Source: Platycnemis pennipes (Eukaryota > Arthropoda > Insecta > Odonata > Platycnemididae). Taken from it: a stretch of DNA of 64,000 nt. The notes under the pieces are model-generated. The model did not search any database. It saw nothing but the letters and a program-made list of their open reading frames with translations, and was not told where the DNA came from. The stretch lies in contig OW121856.1 of the NCBI GenBank assembly GCA_933228895.1, positions 14,835,805-14,899,804 of the forward strand, given 5' to 3'. The position numbers and the translations under genes are program-made. This document shows positions 45,014 through 56,427 of the stretch, in pieces. Position 1 is the stretch's first letter. Each line of letters starts with the position of its first letter.

Positions 45014-46194
45014 TATTTTTTTAAGCATAGGAGTGAGTGGCACGAGGCATCCCTCGCTGACGTCACCATGTGTGGACAGTAATGGTGACCTGCACGAACT
45101 TGCCCAGTGGGGCGTCACGTGACTCTTTTCAAAAACACTGATGAGCCAAGTCATAGTCTCCTTGTAGTGCGCCATTACGGGTGGCGAATTAAACTCTCGA
45201 CCGCAATCCGTTTAACATGCAATTAAATAACAACCACGCACCTCTTTTCGTAGACAGGGCCTCAGGGATAGGATTAGAGAAGTAGGCTGAACCACAGACA
45301 GATTCAAATATTGACCTTAGGTTGAAATTTTGAGTTTCAAACATAATATTCCCTCTCATAGTACTCTATCAACACATGCCAACAATTGATGTAAAGTAAC
45401 ATATTTCAGCCATGTCCTTCTTCTCGAAATCAGCTCTAAGTTCTTTCCGATTATATAATTCGCACTTCTTAAAGCGTAGTCTTTCTCAGGAGTCTCCAAC
45501 GCGTTTCTTACGCATTCCCCTCTCCACCCAATTGACCTCTCTTCAAACTCCCTCCTCAAAAGTCTCAAATTTATGCTCGCTCTTCCTCCATGATCTCAAA
45601 GTTTTGGGAAGCTTGGATATCTTCAGAAACCCCGATAATGCTCTCTTAAGTCCCGAGACCCTGGATGAAAAAAGTTGGCGGAGAGTTGCCGGAAATTTAT
45701 GAATGGGTTAGACGTTTCCCGGCCTTAATTCAAATTATGGCATTCATGCAGGAAAGTATTTCAAGAGTCTGCCCAAGCTGAGGGGAAGCAAATGACGCCG
45801 GGCTTGATTAATCTTAGCCGTATGGAGAGGCATCGCAAAGAGCTTCTTGAAGCGGACAAGCGCCTGAGGCAGCAGTTCCTTGGATCGCTATAATCAGCAA
45901 TTTATCCATAGGAATGTCTAGCACAGATATTGTGAAAAATTTATGCCTTGGTTTGAGAAGGTTTTATGCATTTCTTAAGCTGTTTAAATGAACAATACAG
46001 CAAGCGATGATTATTGGAAAAGGATGTAAATCGTTCTACCCTTAATTCCATGGAGAAAAAGTGAAATTTCGTCAGTAGTTGCACTCAACACTGCTACTCT
46101 TAATTCACTATCTCAACTTAGTTTTCAACATACGCTGAGAAGTAATCTTCCAATTAGATACTGTTCACTAATTGGACTCTTCGTAGGGATTTTA
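45014..46194. other. No recognised feature
   Basis: Contains the 10-bp palindrome GTCACGTGAC (45114-45123), an E-box type site, but it also occurs at 18066 within a repeat, so I give it no regulatory meaning. A 96-codon frame at 45412-45702 is unrecognised. Confidence 0.4.
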
Positions 46195-46553
46195 GGACGT
46201 AAGCAGTAGAAAGAGACTCCTACTCTCTTTTACATCCTTCACAATTTGCCCCATATACCTCATACGAGGCCTGCCTTTTCCATTCTTCCCGTTCACTTTT
46301 CCCTCGACGATTGTCTTCATCAGGCCATCGTGTCTTAAGATGTGGCCTATTAAGTTGTCCCGTCTTCTTTTTAAGGTTTTCAGTAGGCATCTCTTATCTC
46401 CCACTCTTCTTAAGAATCCTTCGTTTGTCACTCGATCGATCCGTATCGTCAATGCTTCACTGCCATACAGCAGCATGCTCCAGGCATATGTTTTAATGAA
46501 ATTCTTTCTCACTTCCACGCTTGTATTTGCAGCTGTAAGCCGAATTTTGTTTA
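46195..46553 (-). pseudogene. RTE-type LINE fragment
   Basis: The minus strand encodes YAWSMLLYGSEALTIRIDR, then RVGDKRCLLKTLKRRRDNLI, GHILRHDGLMKTIVEGKVN and KGRPRMRYMGQIVKDVKES. The RRMMKIKW block between GSEA(W)TI and IDRV is deleted, joining ALTI directly to RIDRV. The 3' tip is missing. Confidence 0.82.
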
Positions 46554-47156
46554 GGTAAATTCCCTTCTAACCTCCCTGTTTAAGAGTAAGAAAAACTTTT
46601 AAGGGAGAGGACCGAAAGAGTATTTACTCGCTGTAAAGGAGGAGAAGGACATTCTTGAAAAATCATTACTTTTGCCTTCTTCCAGACATACGTCTTATCG
46701 ATGATATACCAAACTTACGTTGAACAAAATCACTTCAGGATCGATGTGCTGGAACTTAAATACCACGAAGGAAGAATAGTTTTTCCATTTGTTTTCCTAC
46801 TGAATAGCACTTTAAAATTATGTAAAGCATCTAAACCAGTCTCGCAATAAACCTTAACTAGTGAAAAAATGCAAAATAAACCTTTCGTGAAACTTGTGTT
46901 GATAAAATGACCTTCTCTCATTTTTTTTAGATAAGATATATGTGATGTATTCCTGGTTCGGAATATTATATTACATTAAACGTGATCAAAATCCTCGTGA
47001 TTCGACTTTCTGCGTGTCAGAACTTCGTAGAAAATCGCAGGTGGCCTAGGAAAGGAACTGACCCCCTACCGTGATTGTGTGAATTTTACACGCCAATGGC
47101 TTAGTATTGGGTGAGCTCTACCGTCACCTATCGAAACCAACCTTCGGGTTGAACAC
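46554..47156. other. No recognised feature
   Basis: Unassigned AT-rich DNA. Confidence 0.4.
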
Positions 47157-47319
47157 TACATCTACATCTACATAATACCCTGCAATCCACCATAAAGGTG
47201 TGCGGCAGGGGATGAATTCTCACCAAACATGCACTACATATCATCCATAAAAAAGGATTAGTATTATCATACTGTTCTTAACTTCACGATTTGAAAAAGA
47301 TAAAAATAGCATAGCAAAC
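47157..47319 (-). mobile_element. LINE family A 3' UTR fragment
   Basis: Has an ACATCTACATCTACATAATA tail, stem-loop (CACCATAAAGGTGTGCGGCAGGGG) and the UTR up to GATAAAAATAGCATAGCAA. The ORF part is absent, and an unrelated RT fragment starts at about 47320. Confidence 0.85.
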
Positions 47320-47760
47320 CGGATTGAAGCTTGTCAAGTATGTTATTGCAGTTTAAAAAATTGGTCATTTGTTCATACACAAGTTTTTCAAGAACTTTGG
47401 AGAGAATCGGAAGAAGTGAAATAGGGCGGAAATATTTATCCTCAGGGGAGTAACTCATTTTTTGAATTTGTCTGATTAGAGCACTTTTCCAATGACTTGG
47501 AAAATAGTTTTGAAATACTGAGGAGTTAAAAATGTTGCTGATGTATGGGAGGATTAGAAGGAGCAGCTTTCTTATGAATTCAAGTGGTATAAAATCTGAA
47601 CCTTGTGCCTCTGATTTCAGTTTCTTGAAAGAAGAAAGTACTTGCATTTGGGAGACTGGGACGAATTTGAATACTTTTTCGCGAGAGAACATTCAAGAAT
47701 TTTCTGAGCGGTATTTTTTTAGGGCTTGTTCTTTCTCGTCCTTTATAATACGATTGACGA
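47320..47760 (-). pseudogene. RT domain fragment of a Jockey/CR1-type LINE
   Basis: The minus-strand frame from 47692 encodes SREKVFKFVPVSQMQVLSSF, then GSDFIPLEFI, FPSHWKSALIRQIQK and RPISLLPILSKVLEKLVYEQ, ending near LQSG. These are the N-terminal RT motifs (0, 1 and 2) of Jockey/CR1-group LINEs; relatives continue QSGFR. The fragment ends exactly where the LINE A 3' UTR fragment begins, and the upstream linker (to 47760) is frameshifted. It has no catalytic FADD box. Confidence 0.8.
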
Positions 47761-47804
47761 CAATATATATAACAAATTGCTACGCTTGACTTCGTGGGAC
47801 CACA

Positions 47805-47962
47805 TATTGATAATGTAAATAAATTCACTTTGTGAAATTCTACTGATTTGTTAACACCGACCCAGGTTTCGACTGACTATAATGACTGTGTAAGTCGAAA
47901 CCTGGGTCAGTGTTAATAAATCTCTGGAATTTTACAAAATGAATTTATTTACATTATCAATA
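47805..47962. repeat. 158-bp palindrome, Penelope-type inverted terminal pair
   Basis: TATTGATAATGTAAATAAAT at the left pairs with the end ATTTATTTACATTATCAATA. Further in, CCCAGGTTTCGACT pairs with AGTCGAAACCTGGG around a centre of about 10-15 bases. Small mismatches occur in the middle of each arm (GTGAAATTCTAC against GGAATTTTAC), so it is an inverted pair of related modules rather than a perfect snapback. Confidence 0.85.
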
Positions 47963-48826
47963 CGAGTGGGGGACTGAGAAAAATTTTCGTACAGTGAGTC
48001 AAGACATAAGTCTGGTACAGGACACTATCTTTGGTGTTACCTATACCAATGGACTTGAGCTTGTTCCATAGCGTGGCTCGTGAGTTTTTAAGTGTTGTTA
48101 CTGGGTGAAAACTACGTTATACATAATCTAAATTTTACGAGCTAGGCACAAAATGAACTTATCACAGAACAGTTAAAAACAGAAAGTTGACTCTTCGCAG
48201 ACTTTTCCTATTGGTTTGTCATCAAAATTCAATGTGGACATTTTTAATTAATCATGCATGAGTTTCCCATAATTGTCTCCTGGCCTCCGCAGTATAATAT
48301 TTCTTTGAAAATTTTACAAGGTTAAAAAATTGGTATTCAGCCTCGGATGCATTGAAAGAGGTCTTTGCGAAGGAATTCCCACTGCATCGTCCATCAGACT
48401 AATGGATAATGAGTAAACCCACACTTTGGAAAAGCTGGCGGTTGAAACTTTCGCATTTAAACTATTTTTCGAGAACTCTGCCGGTGTTCTCAGAGATGAA
48501 GGCATCTCGATGTGTGAACTTAAAACCGCGACCGACCTACTTAAGGAAGAACGAGGAAAGTTCACAGAAGGCTTTCCGTAACGACCATCAATAAGATCCA
48601 AAATGACGTAACTAGTGCACGTATAACTGGCACACTCTCTAATGTTCGGGGAGGGAACGAAGTTTTCCTCTAACCAGTCGCGATACCAGTTGAAAGTTCG
48701 GCCGCTTTCCAACCACCTCCCTATCCGGCCCTTGGAAATTTGAAAGTGAAATATTCTCGCCGACTCGATAGCACTAGCTAGCACTATCGCAATTTCTCGT
48801 GCTATGTTCTGAGTAACCAACGATGG
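47963..48826. other. No recognised feature
   Basis: Minus-strand frame 48314-48874 (186 codons) is the longest here. Its start lies in a LINE tail and the rest has no recognisable domain; low confidence that it encodes anything. Confidence 0.35.
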
Positions 48827-49118
48827 ACATCTACATCTATCTACATCTACATAATGTCCTGCAATCCACCACAAAGGTTTGTGGCAGGTGGTGACTTCTC
48901 ACCAAACATGCACTACATATCATGCATAAAAAAGGAATTGTATAAATATACTAGTCAGCACTTCGCTATTTAAAAAAAGATAGAGATTGCAAAAAAACAT
49001 GCAAAAACATTCTGTTAGTAGGGTTAGCTTTAAGTACTCATACCAACATGCAGCTAACAATGCTATCCATTGCTACTCTCCGATTGGACATATTTACCGT
49101 TATTCGTATCTCTAATTG
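48827..49118 (-). mobile_element. LINE family A 3' UTR fragment
   Basis: An ACATCTACATCTATCTACAT tail, stem-loop and UTR as in other family A copies, ending near the last codons (TTCGTATCTCTAATTGTACA). The motif ATTCGTATCTCTAAT is repeated once just after, at 49129-49143, at the join to an RTE fragment. Confidence 0.85.
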
Positions 49119-49144
49119 TACATCTAAATTCGTATCTCTAATGG

Positions 49145-49668
49145 ACGTAGTGAGAAAGAACGAAATAGTCACTAGAATAGCTCAGGCATAGAGGGAAGAT
49201 CTATCAAAATAAGAATCTACTTTTAGCTGAAAATATAAGCTTAGAAGTGAGGAAACTATTCATCATAGCGTACATCTGGAGCATGTTTCTTTATGGCAGT
49301 GAGGGCATGTACGATGACAGCATCGGAGAAGAAAAGGGTGGAAGCATTCAAAATGTGGTGCTACAGAAGAATGATGATGATGAAATGGATGGACCGAGTG
49401 ACAAACGAAGAAGTCTTAAGAAGAGTGGGAGAAAAGAGAAGTCTTCTTAATACCCTAAGAAGAAGACGGGACAAATTAATCGGCTACATCATGAGATATG
49501 ATGGCAAGAACGGCAAAGGAAGGCCTCGTATGAGATATATGGACCAAGTGATTAAGGGTGTAAAAGAGAATAAATAGGTGTATATGAATAGATTAGCTGA
49601 TTAAAGATTTCAGTGGAGAGCCACGTCAAACCAATCTCACGATTTCGGATTAACTGACAGAATGATGA
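49145..49668 (+). pseudogene. RTE-type LINE 3' fragment
   Basis: Encodes IVTRIAQA, then YIWSMFLYGSEG and, in the 49293-49577 frame, KMWCYRRMMMMKWMDRVTNE, VLRRVGEKRSLLNTLRRRRD and KGRPRMRYMDQVIKGVKE, then TAG. The LMKTIVEGKVN segment is deleted (IMRYDG-KNGKGRP). The tip reaches a GATGATATT tail near 49665. Confidence 0.85.
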
Positions 49669-49770
49669 TATTTTGAGTGAAGTATTTCTAAGTATACTAA
49701 CAGAGGAAATGAGAACACTTCTAATTCTTTGATTGGTGGGTGAACATTTATTATTAATGCATCGTCATCA

Positions 49771-50468
49771 TCAGAAACAGTCTCACTGTAGTCCATACAA
49801 TCTCTACAATTGTCTACTTTGCTTTAATACTTAAAATGGAGAATCAGAAAGCAAATTATGTGATTAAATGTGGGTGTAATACTTTCGAGGGAGACTTGAA
49901 GAGTGAATTTAAACCGTACATTTTTCCAAGAGAAATATTTCAGAGGTCATAGATGAAAAACATCAATTAAGTTCGTATTGTTTCCGTAACTAAGGTACAA
50001 CTAAGCTCATTTTCAATAAGAAAACCAGGACGTATGAAACAAACTATTTTAGCAAAAATAAAATATTCCCTTTTCATAATTTTTATTTCTGCCTCCTGCA
50101 TTTACTCAATTGTTTTGACCTGCCGCATGACACACAACTCAGACTTTTGTATGTCACGTCTGCAGAAATGAGCAGGGTTGGTCATCAAAAATCACTGGTC
50201 TTACTAGGGTACTTGAAATTTTATGATTTTAGAATCTTAGATGCGATTGATTTTGAATCACTCCTGACAAACCATTTTACTTGACACCAACAATAGTTTA
50301 CAAAGCACAAGTCAAATAGATTTTAGAGATGCAGTGTTTCTCGAAACACCACTCAAACAAGCCAATAAAACTATTGAAATTCATCTCTTGTACATTTTAA
50401 CCTGGTTTTCCTTATGGATTTTTTCAATTAATGCGCGGGAAAATCTTCATCAAATGAACTCCACACGT
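49771..50468 (+). repeat. Diverged repeat pair, copy 1
   Basis: Matches 55182-56427 along its length once the 515-bp element there is removed. The start TCAGAAACAGTCTCACTGTA and the end AAATGAACTCCACACGT are shared. No coding capacity. It could be a dispersed repeat or a local duplication. Confidence 0.85.
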
Positions 50469-51746
50469 AAAATGGCTTAAACTACGTAGTGCTCATAGTT
50501 CTCAGTAATTAAAGGATGAACACATATTCAATTTCACTAATCAAAGAGACTGCCATTAACATCATTCGCTCACGATGACAGAACCAAATTTACCCGCGGA
50601 CACTGAAATTCTCCACCGTGAAAGATAATGGCGACCTCCAGAGCGGCCATCAGACTCAAAAGAAGAGTTTGACGATGGAGTTAACCTCGTGGAATATGAC
50701 ATCAAAGGCTTTTGTAATTATATGGTCCACAGTACGTGCCAAAATGTTGATGTCGCAGTGTAGTCAAAATGAGATAGCAAGCTCGTTATATATTTTTTTA
50801 CTGTCCATGTAAAAGACCAACATCATATTTGTCCGCTCCCATAATTGCGTCACCATTATACCCAGGCACAGTCCTCAAACTTATTTTTCTATCTTCATAG
50901 GAAAACATCAGTTACGCACTCAATATACGGTATCAGTAGCTCATAACAGTGTTTTATTTAGGACAGATGAGGAATAGTTTCTTACGGACGTATTTTTTTG
51001 GTTAAAAAATTGAATTTTAAGAGGAAATAAATACACAATTGTTAACTTTATACGATTATCTCCTGAATTAAACTGTAAATAAGGATTTCAATTTTTCCCT
51101 TTCCAATGCATTATTTTCAGGGATGTACCATTTATGGAATATCCACCTCAAAACACCCGGAAGCCAAATCCTTTCACACAACTTACTTTTTAATTAAATT
51201 CAAAGCTGCCGAAATTCGAGAAAAATGCCTCTCGCCTCGCTACTGAAAATAAACTCTTGGAGATTCACCTCTTTAATCGAGCCAAATCCAATATAAAGGG
51301 AATGTCTACCAGCGTGCATGCTATAGTTTATTTCATCACGAACAGTCATTTCAGCGAAATTCGCTAGATCAATACGTACAAACATTTATGACTAAAGATT
51401 TTCATAGCAAGCAGCACCATATGCATCTACACTAGAATCATGTTAAGTCAATGATGCAGATACTTCCCTTTAATATTGATTTCGTATTGAAACAGCTTAT
51501 TGAAAAATAATCTTTTATATGATTTTACGATTCCCGTTTTCTTTAATACATCCGGTTTAAAAGGCAATTTTCTTGTATGATTTTTTTTAAGCCGCTCAAC
51601 TTTTCTGAATCGTCCCTTGAAACATGTTTCAGGTATTCCATTACGTCTCGGTTTTTCGCTGACGGACCGGTGTCCTGCCCGTGTATTATTCTCAATACAT
51701 TCAAAATAATGTAACATTCGTCACACTGATGAGATCCCCTATCTTC
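50469..51746. other. No recognised feature
   Basis: Unassigned; frames on both strands are short and unrecognised. Confidence 0.4.
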
Positions 51747-51825
51747 CACATCTACATCTAACCGATACCCTGCCAGCCACCGCGAGGGTGTGTGGCAGGG
51801 GGTGAAGATCACCAAGCATGCATCT
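51747..51825 (-). mobile_element. LINE family B 3' tail
   Basis: CACATCTACATCTAACCGAT...CCACCGCGAGGGTGTGTGG...AAGATCACCAAGCATGCA matches the family B 3' end only. Confidence 0.85.
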
Positions 51826-52225
51826 TGAGTAAATAGACATGCGTGGTCAACGGCATAGCGCAATATCCATAAACCTGTGATTGCGACTTAATATTTCGCA
51901 GCTTTTAATCAATGGTCCCATGACATTATTCGTCCTACTTCCTATTTCAGTCATTCATTCCAGAGATCTTCGAAAGATTCAAGCGTTCAATAAGTTTAGG
52001 TATCACTTTAGGTAGGTATCACCCTCTCTCGATGCATTGTTAACCTTTCCGTTTCCAACAATGCCAACGTGACCCTGAGTCTGACGAAAGCAGTCTTTGA
52101 GGTAAAGAGGTACAAGAGAACAGAATGTATCCAGTAAAGGGTGCACTAAGAGGGCCTAAATGTCAAATATCAACCGCTTAAAAAGCCAGAGCAAAAGTGA
52201 TGGAAAGAAACACTGAAGCTTTGTG
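51826..52225. other. No recognised feature
   Basis: Unassigned; the motif TTTAGGTATCAC / GGTAGGTATCAC is repeated at about 51997-52022. Confidence 0.4.
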
Positions 52226-52386
52226 ACTCCATAAGGTTTATTTTGAAACAACATGACACCGGTTTCGATATGAAACTTAATCTTCAGATGAACAGAAATG
52301 GGTTGTTGGGATCACAGAACCTAAAGATGACCTCCGATGTCGAAACTCGGGTCTTGTTGTTTTAAAATAAAACCCTGTGGAATCGC
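52226..52386. repeat. 161-bp inverted terminal pair of Penelope type
   Basis: Left arm ACTCCATAAGGTTTATTTTG...CCGGTTTCGATATG...CTTCAG aligns as an inverted copy with right arm CTAAAGATG...GTCGAAACTCGG...CAGGGT-type, about three quarters identical by eye, around a ~30-base centre. On its minus strand the left arm carries CTGAAGA and then GAAACCGG, the order found in Penelope terminal ribozyme modules. Confidence 0.7.
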
Positions 52387-52589
52387 CTAGTTCAATTGTT
52401 CAATTGTAAGTATGAATCGGTACCATCAAGTCGCACCTGAGACCTAGAATGGCATAAAAATAATTCCTAGTTCATGGATATCTTCAAAATAAAAACTAAA
52501 GTAATTGCTTTAAATTTCACATAATATAACCACACGTTGTGTCCTGTTAAGGTATTGATGGCCCGATAGAAATTTTGGTGAATAAACAT

Positions 52590-53172
52590 TACATGGATGA
52601 AGCAAGAAAGAAATAGGTAGTAGAATAGCCCAGGCAAAGAGGGCATTCTATTAAAAGAAGAATAGCTTATTAGCTAATTAATAGAAGAATAGCTACTCAC
52701 AGCTGGAAATACAAGCGTAGAAGTATGGAAACAGTTCATCAGAACATGCATCTGGAGCATGTTTCTTTACGGTAGTGAGGCATGGACGATGACAGTAGCG
52801 GAGAAGAAAAGGGTGGAAGCATTCGAAATGTGGTGCTACAGAAGAATGATGAAGATTAAATGGATCGACCGAGTAAGTAACGAGGAGGTCCTAAGAAGAG
52901 TAGAAGAAAAGAAAGTCTGCTGAAAACTCTAAAAAGAAGAAGGGACAACTTAATCGGCCATGTCTTGAGACACGATGGCCTGATGAAGACTATCGTAGAG
53001 GGAAAAGTGAACGTGAAGATTGGAAAAGGCAGGCTTTGTATGAGATATATGGAACAGGTCGTGAAGGATGTAAAAGAGAAGATTACGTCGCAATGAAGAC
53101 GTTGGCCGATAGAAGCTTTGAGTGGAAAGCTGCGTCAAACCAAACCATCCTTGACCAATGATGATGATGAAA
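52590..53172 (+). pseudogene. RTE-type LINE 3' fragment
   Basis: From the VGSRIAQAKRAF-like region, with a short internal duplication of AGAAGAATAGCT (52658-52695), through YGSEAWTMTV, EMWCYRRMMKIKWIDRVSNE, a frameshift near 52905, and the DNLIGHVLRHDG and RYMEQVVKDVKE blocks, to CAATGATGATGATGAA at 53157-53172. Confidence 0.85.
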
Positions 53173-53851
53173 CATAACATGAGCACACCTAGTTTCATTG
53201 ATATTTATTTATATGCACAAAGAAAAATCAGAATGTTTATTCAGGATTCTCTTGAAGAGGCGCTGGTATTTTATGTTTATGATAGATGATTTTCTACATT
53301 CGCGCAGATCGTGGAGTATCTCTCTTTGAAGGAGCACCCGAGGTGAATTTCTTGAAATAGTGTCATGAGTAGGATTTCTAAGAAAGTGAAGCGTACCTCT
53401 GAGCAAAATGTTTAAAGTCAGCACATGAACGCTGCGTCCTTTGACAACCAATATAATAAATATAAAAATTTGGTTCAAAACACGAGAAAAACAATTTCAT
53501 TAGTAAAATCTTGGAAAAATACTTAGGCATTAAATAATTTCAGCTTATAGCCAAAGGGGGTTCCTCGGCATCTGGATAATAACCATGGCGGGAAAGGTCC
53601 TTTGGTGGCTAGTCACAGCCCAGCGTTGTGGAACTTTGCGTAAAAAATGTTGTGACCCCAAGAGTGGAATCAAGGGTAATATGGAACGTACCAGAGCACG
53701 GCATGATGAAACCATTTTGTAGAAGTTGCAGCATCAGTCTGAGGCCCTTAACAACATTGATCATTCGAAATTTCACAGCAATTTTCCTCAGATTAAAAAT
53801 TTTACTCTTTTTCGCCAAAAAATATGAAGTCGACGAATCATTATTGGTCAG
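53173..53851. other. No recognised feature
   Basis: Unassigned. Overlapping frames on both strands at 53609-53918 are unrecognised and end in the next RTE copy. Confidence 0.4.
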
Positions 53852-54178
53852 CAATCCTAGGATTGGTTTGACGCAGCTTTCCACTCGATTCTTCTATCGG
53901 CCAACCTCTTCATTGTGACGTAATTCTTCTCTTTTACATCCTTCACAACCTGTTCCATATATCTCATACGAGGCCTGCCTTTTCCATTCTTCCCGTTCAC
54001 TTTTCCCTCGACGATAGTCTTCATCAGGCCATCGTGTCTCAAGATATGGCCTATTAAGTTAATCCTTCTTCTTTTTAAAGTTTTCAGCAGACTTCTCTTT
54101 TCTCCCACTCTTCTCAGGACTTCCTCGTCACTTACTCGGTCGATCCATTTTATCTTCAGCATTCTTCTGTAGCACCAC
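53852..54178 (-). pseudogene. RTE-type LINE 3' fragment with an open 107-codon remnant
   Basis: The minus strand encodes WCYRRMLKIKWIDRVSDEEV, RRVGEKRSLLKTLKRRR, LIGHILRHDGLMKTIVEGKV, the KGRPRMRYMEQVVKDVKEKN block and RRIEWKAASNQS, then a stop. It is open without interruption and is the best preserved RTE 3' end in the window. The 5' truncation at about 54178 is abrupt. The GAT tail is not evident. Confidence 0.88.
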
Positions 54179-54359
54179 GAGTCGACTAAAGGAGAACCAT
54201 TACATTTGCGCTTCATCATCCAGGAAATAGATCTGAGTAAGACCACATTTTACCATTTCAATGGGGAATATGCATGAAATTTATTTATCGAAGATTAATG
54301 ATGTAGTTGATGCGAAATGTTCTCACAAATTTAAATATATATAAGCCAAAATTTCTAAT
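54179..54359. other. No recognised feature
   Basis: Short unassigned stretch leading into repeat R. Confidence 0.35.
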
Positions 54360-54545
54360 GCCAACCACAAAGATTATTAAATGATATTAAAATGTTCCCG
54401 AAATTTGACGAAAGTAACGTGACCTGAAACGCCTTCTGACGTCACTGCACGGTATAGGTTCCATATTGCTACGGAGACAGAAACTTATTTTTAAAAGAAG
54501 ACGAAGCGAATATATTGTTTTGAGGTTTTTAGCCGTTGCTCGAAC
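54360..54545 (-). repeat. Repeat R, uninterrupted copy
   Basis: Minus-strand sequence ATATTCGCTTCGT...CCGTAGCAATATGGAACC-TATACCGTGCAGTGACGTC matches the two halves at 17236-17315 and 18035-18140. It serves as the empty site for the LINE there. Confidence 0.85.
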
Positions 54546-55181
54546 GAAACGATGACTGAAAAAATACTTTTAAAAATACATTCCGACAATTTACTTTGGT
54601 TCACTTCCTTATGGCGGCGTTCTTCTTAAAAAAGGCCAGCAATTGCTTAGAGATAGCAGAAATTCTTGGTCACTATAAAGGCATTATATCATTTATGGAC
54701 AATTTTCTCGTTGCCATCCATACTACATAAATAAAAAATCGAAATGCAATCGTGTATTGAATTAAACAAATGAGATAAATACATACGTTTTCGCAAAGTA
54801 TTCATTTAACAACCATTTTACCTCCACCCATGAACAGATAAACAACGCCCATAGTGATACCGTGCCGTGACTTCATTCGATGACGTCATGTTTTTAAGCT
54901 TCCGAAAAGGTTCACTTTTCAAAGAGTGATATATTTGTAACACAACTTAATTCTTCAGCAACATTTTCGCCAAGCATATTTTAGCTAATGAACTTCACAT
55001 TCAAATAGTTATAGAAAATAGTGCATGTCCCCCATTGTATCGTCATAAGGACAAAAGAGCGTGCGTTACGGTGACTTTCTCAGTTGGAATCCAGCCTCCA
55101 ATTTTAGTCTTCGACGGTAGACCGAAGCGCAGTGAACGCATCGAAGCTCCCCTTGATGAGCGAAGGAGAGCTTCCGTAGAA
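54546..55181. other. No recognised feature
   Basis: Unassigned AT-rich DNA. Confidence 0.4.
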
Positions 55182-56427
55182 TCAGAAACATTCTCACTGT
55201 AGTCCATACAATCTCTACAATGTCCTTATTTGCTCGATCGTAATACAGAAATGGTCTCATTTGTTTTAATACTTAAAAAGGCGAATCAGAAAGCAAATTA
55301 TATGATTAAATGTGGGTGGAAATCTTTAGAGCGAGACTTGAAGTTTGAATTTAAATCGCACATTTTTCCAAGAGGTTATAGATGAAAAACATCAATAAAG
55401 TTCGTATTGTTTCCGTAACTAAGGCACAACTGAGACTATTTTCTATAGGAAAACTAGGGCGAAGGTAACAAACTATTTTAGCAAAAATAAAATATTCCCT
55501 TTTCATAATTTTTATTTCCTCCCCTGCATTTGCTCAATTGTTTTTGACTTGTTGACTTTTTGACTTTGACACGCAACTCAGACTTTTGTATTTCACGTCT
55601 GCAGGAATGAGCAGGGTTGGAAAAATCACTGGCCTTACTAGAGTACTTGAAATTTTATAATTTTAGAATCTAGGATGCGATTGATTTTGTATCGCAGATG
55701 ACAAACTATTTTACTTGACACCAACAATAGTTTACAAAGTACAGGTCAGATAGATTTTATACATACAGTGTTTCTGGAAAATCAATTCAAACAAGCCAAT
55801 AAATCTATTGAAATTCATCACTTAAGCCGGGATTACGATGAACGTTTTCTGACGTGACGGAAATGGACGGTGGCATTGTAGAGGTTAAGAGAATTGGAAC
55901 ACAATGAAGATAATTACGATGGCCGGACGATGACGGTGCCACCGACGGACGTTGAGGAAAGCTTGTCAAGGTCTAGCTTTCCTGTCACGTTGGTTTCCGT
56001 CAGCCAATCACGTGTGACTTGAAAATCAATGTTAAATGTTTGAATGAGGGTGACACTTTTCAAACATTTTTTTCGACCACTGAAAATCGTTCTTTTTTGA
56101 TAAAATCTTCACAGAACAACCTGCTGTGTTCACACTTCCCTCACGCTAGAAAATCTTTGGATAAAAGTCAAAACTTGCGGTTTTAAAGTAATTCGAACAC
56201 AAGAGGTGAGTGTTCGCTACGCCGCCATATTGGACCGCCGTCGATCGTGATTTACCACCAACAATTGAGCCGCTACGTTAGCGTTAACCGCCACCGTCCG
56301 TTTCCGTCGTGTCAGAAAACGTTGATCGTAATCCCGGCCTTACGCATTATAAATCTGGTTTTCCTTATGGAAATTGATTTTTTCAATTAATGCACGAGAA
56401 AATCTTCAACAAATGAACTCCACACGT
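55182..56427 (+). repeat. Diverged repeat pair, copy 2, carrying a TIR insertion
   Basis: Counterpart of 49771-50468. It is longer because of the element at 55825-56339 and a ~30-bp insertion near 55220-55260. Confidence 0.85.
55825..56339. mobile_element. 515-bp TIR element with TTA duplication
   Basis: Inverted termini of about 50 bp: left AGCCGGGATTACGATGAACG, right its near-complement ending GATCGTAATCCCGGCC. Arms continue through ACGTTTTCTGAC and GGACGGTGGC. TTA lies on both sides (55822-55824 and 56340-56342). It is absent from the matching sequence at 49771-50468. PIF/Harbinger is suggested by the TWA-type duplication; no transposase is present. Confidence 0.88.

Noticed and set aside
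45114..45123. GTCACGTGAC palindromic E-box as a regulatory site
   Set aside because: A 10-mer alone is weak evidence, and the same sequence at 18066 lies in a repeat.
48314..48874. 186-codon minus-strand open frame
   Set aside because: It begins inside a LINE 3' tail (MWWIAGHYVDVD is the translated tail) and the rest shows no recognisable domain.
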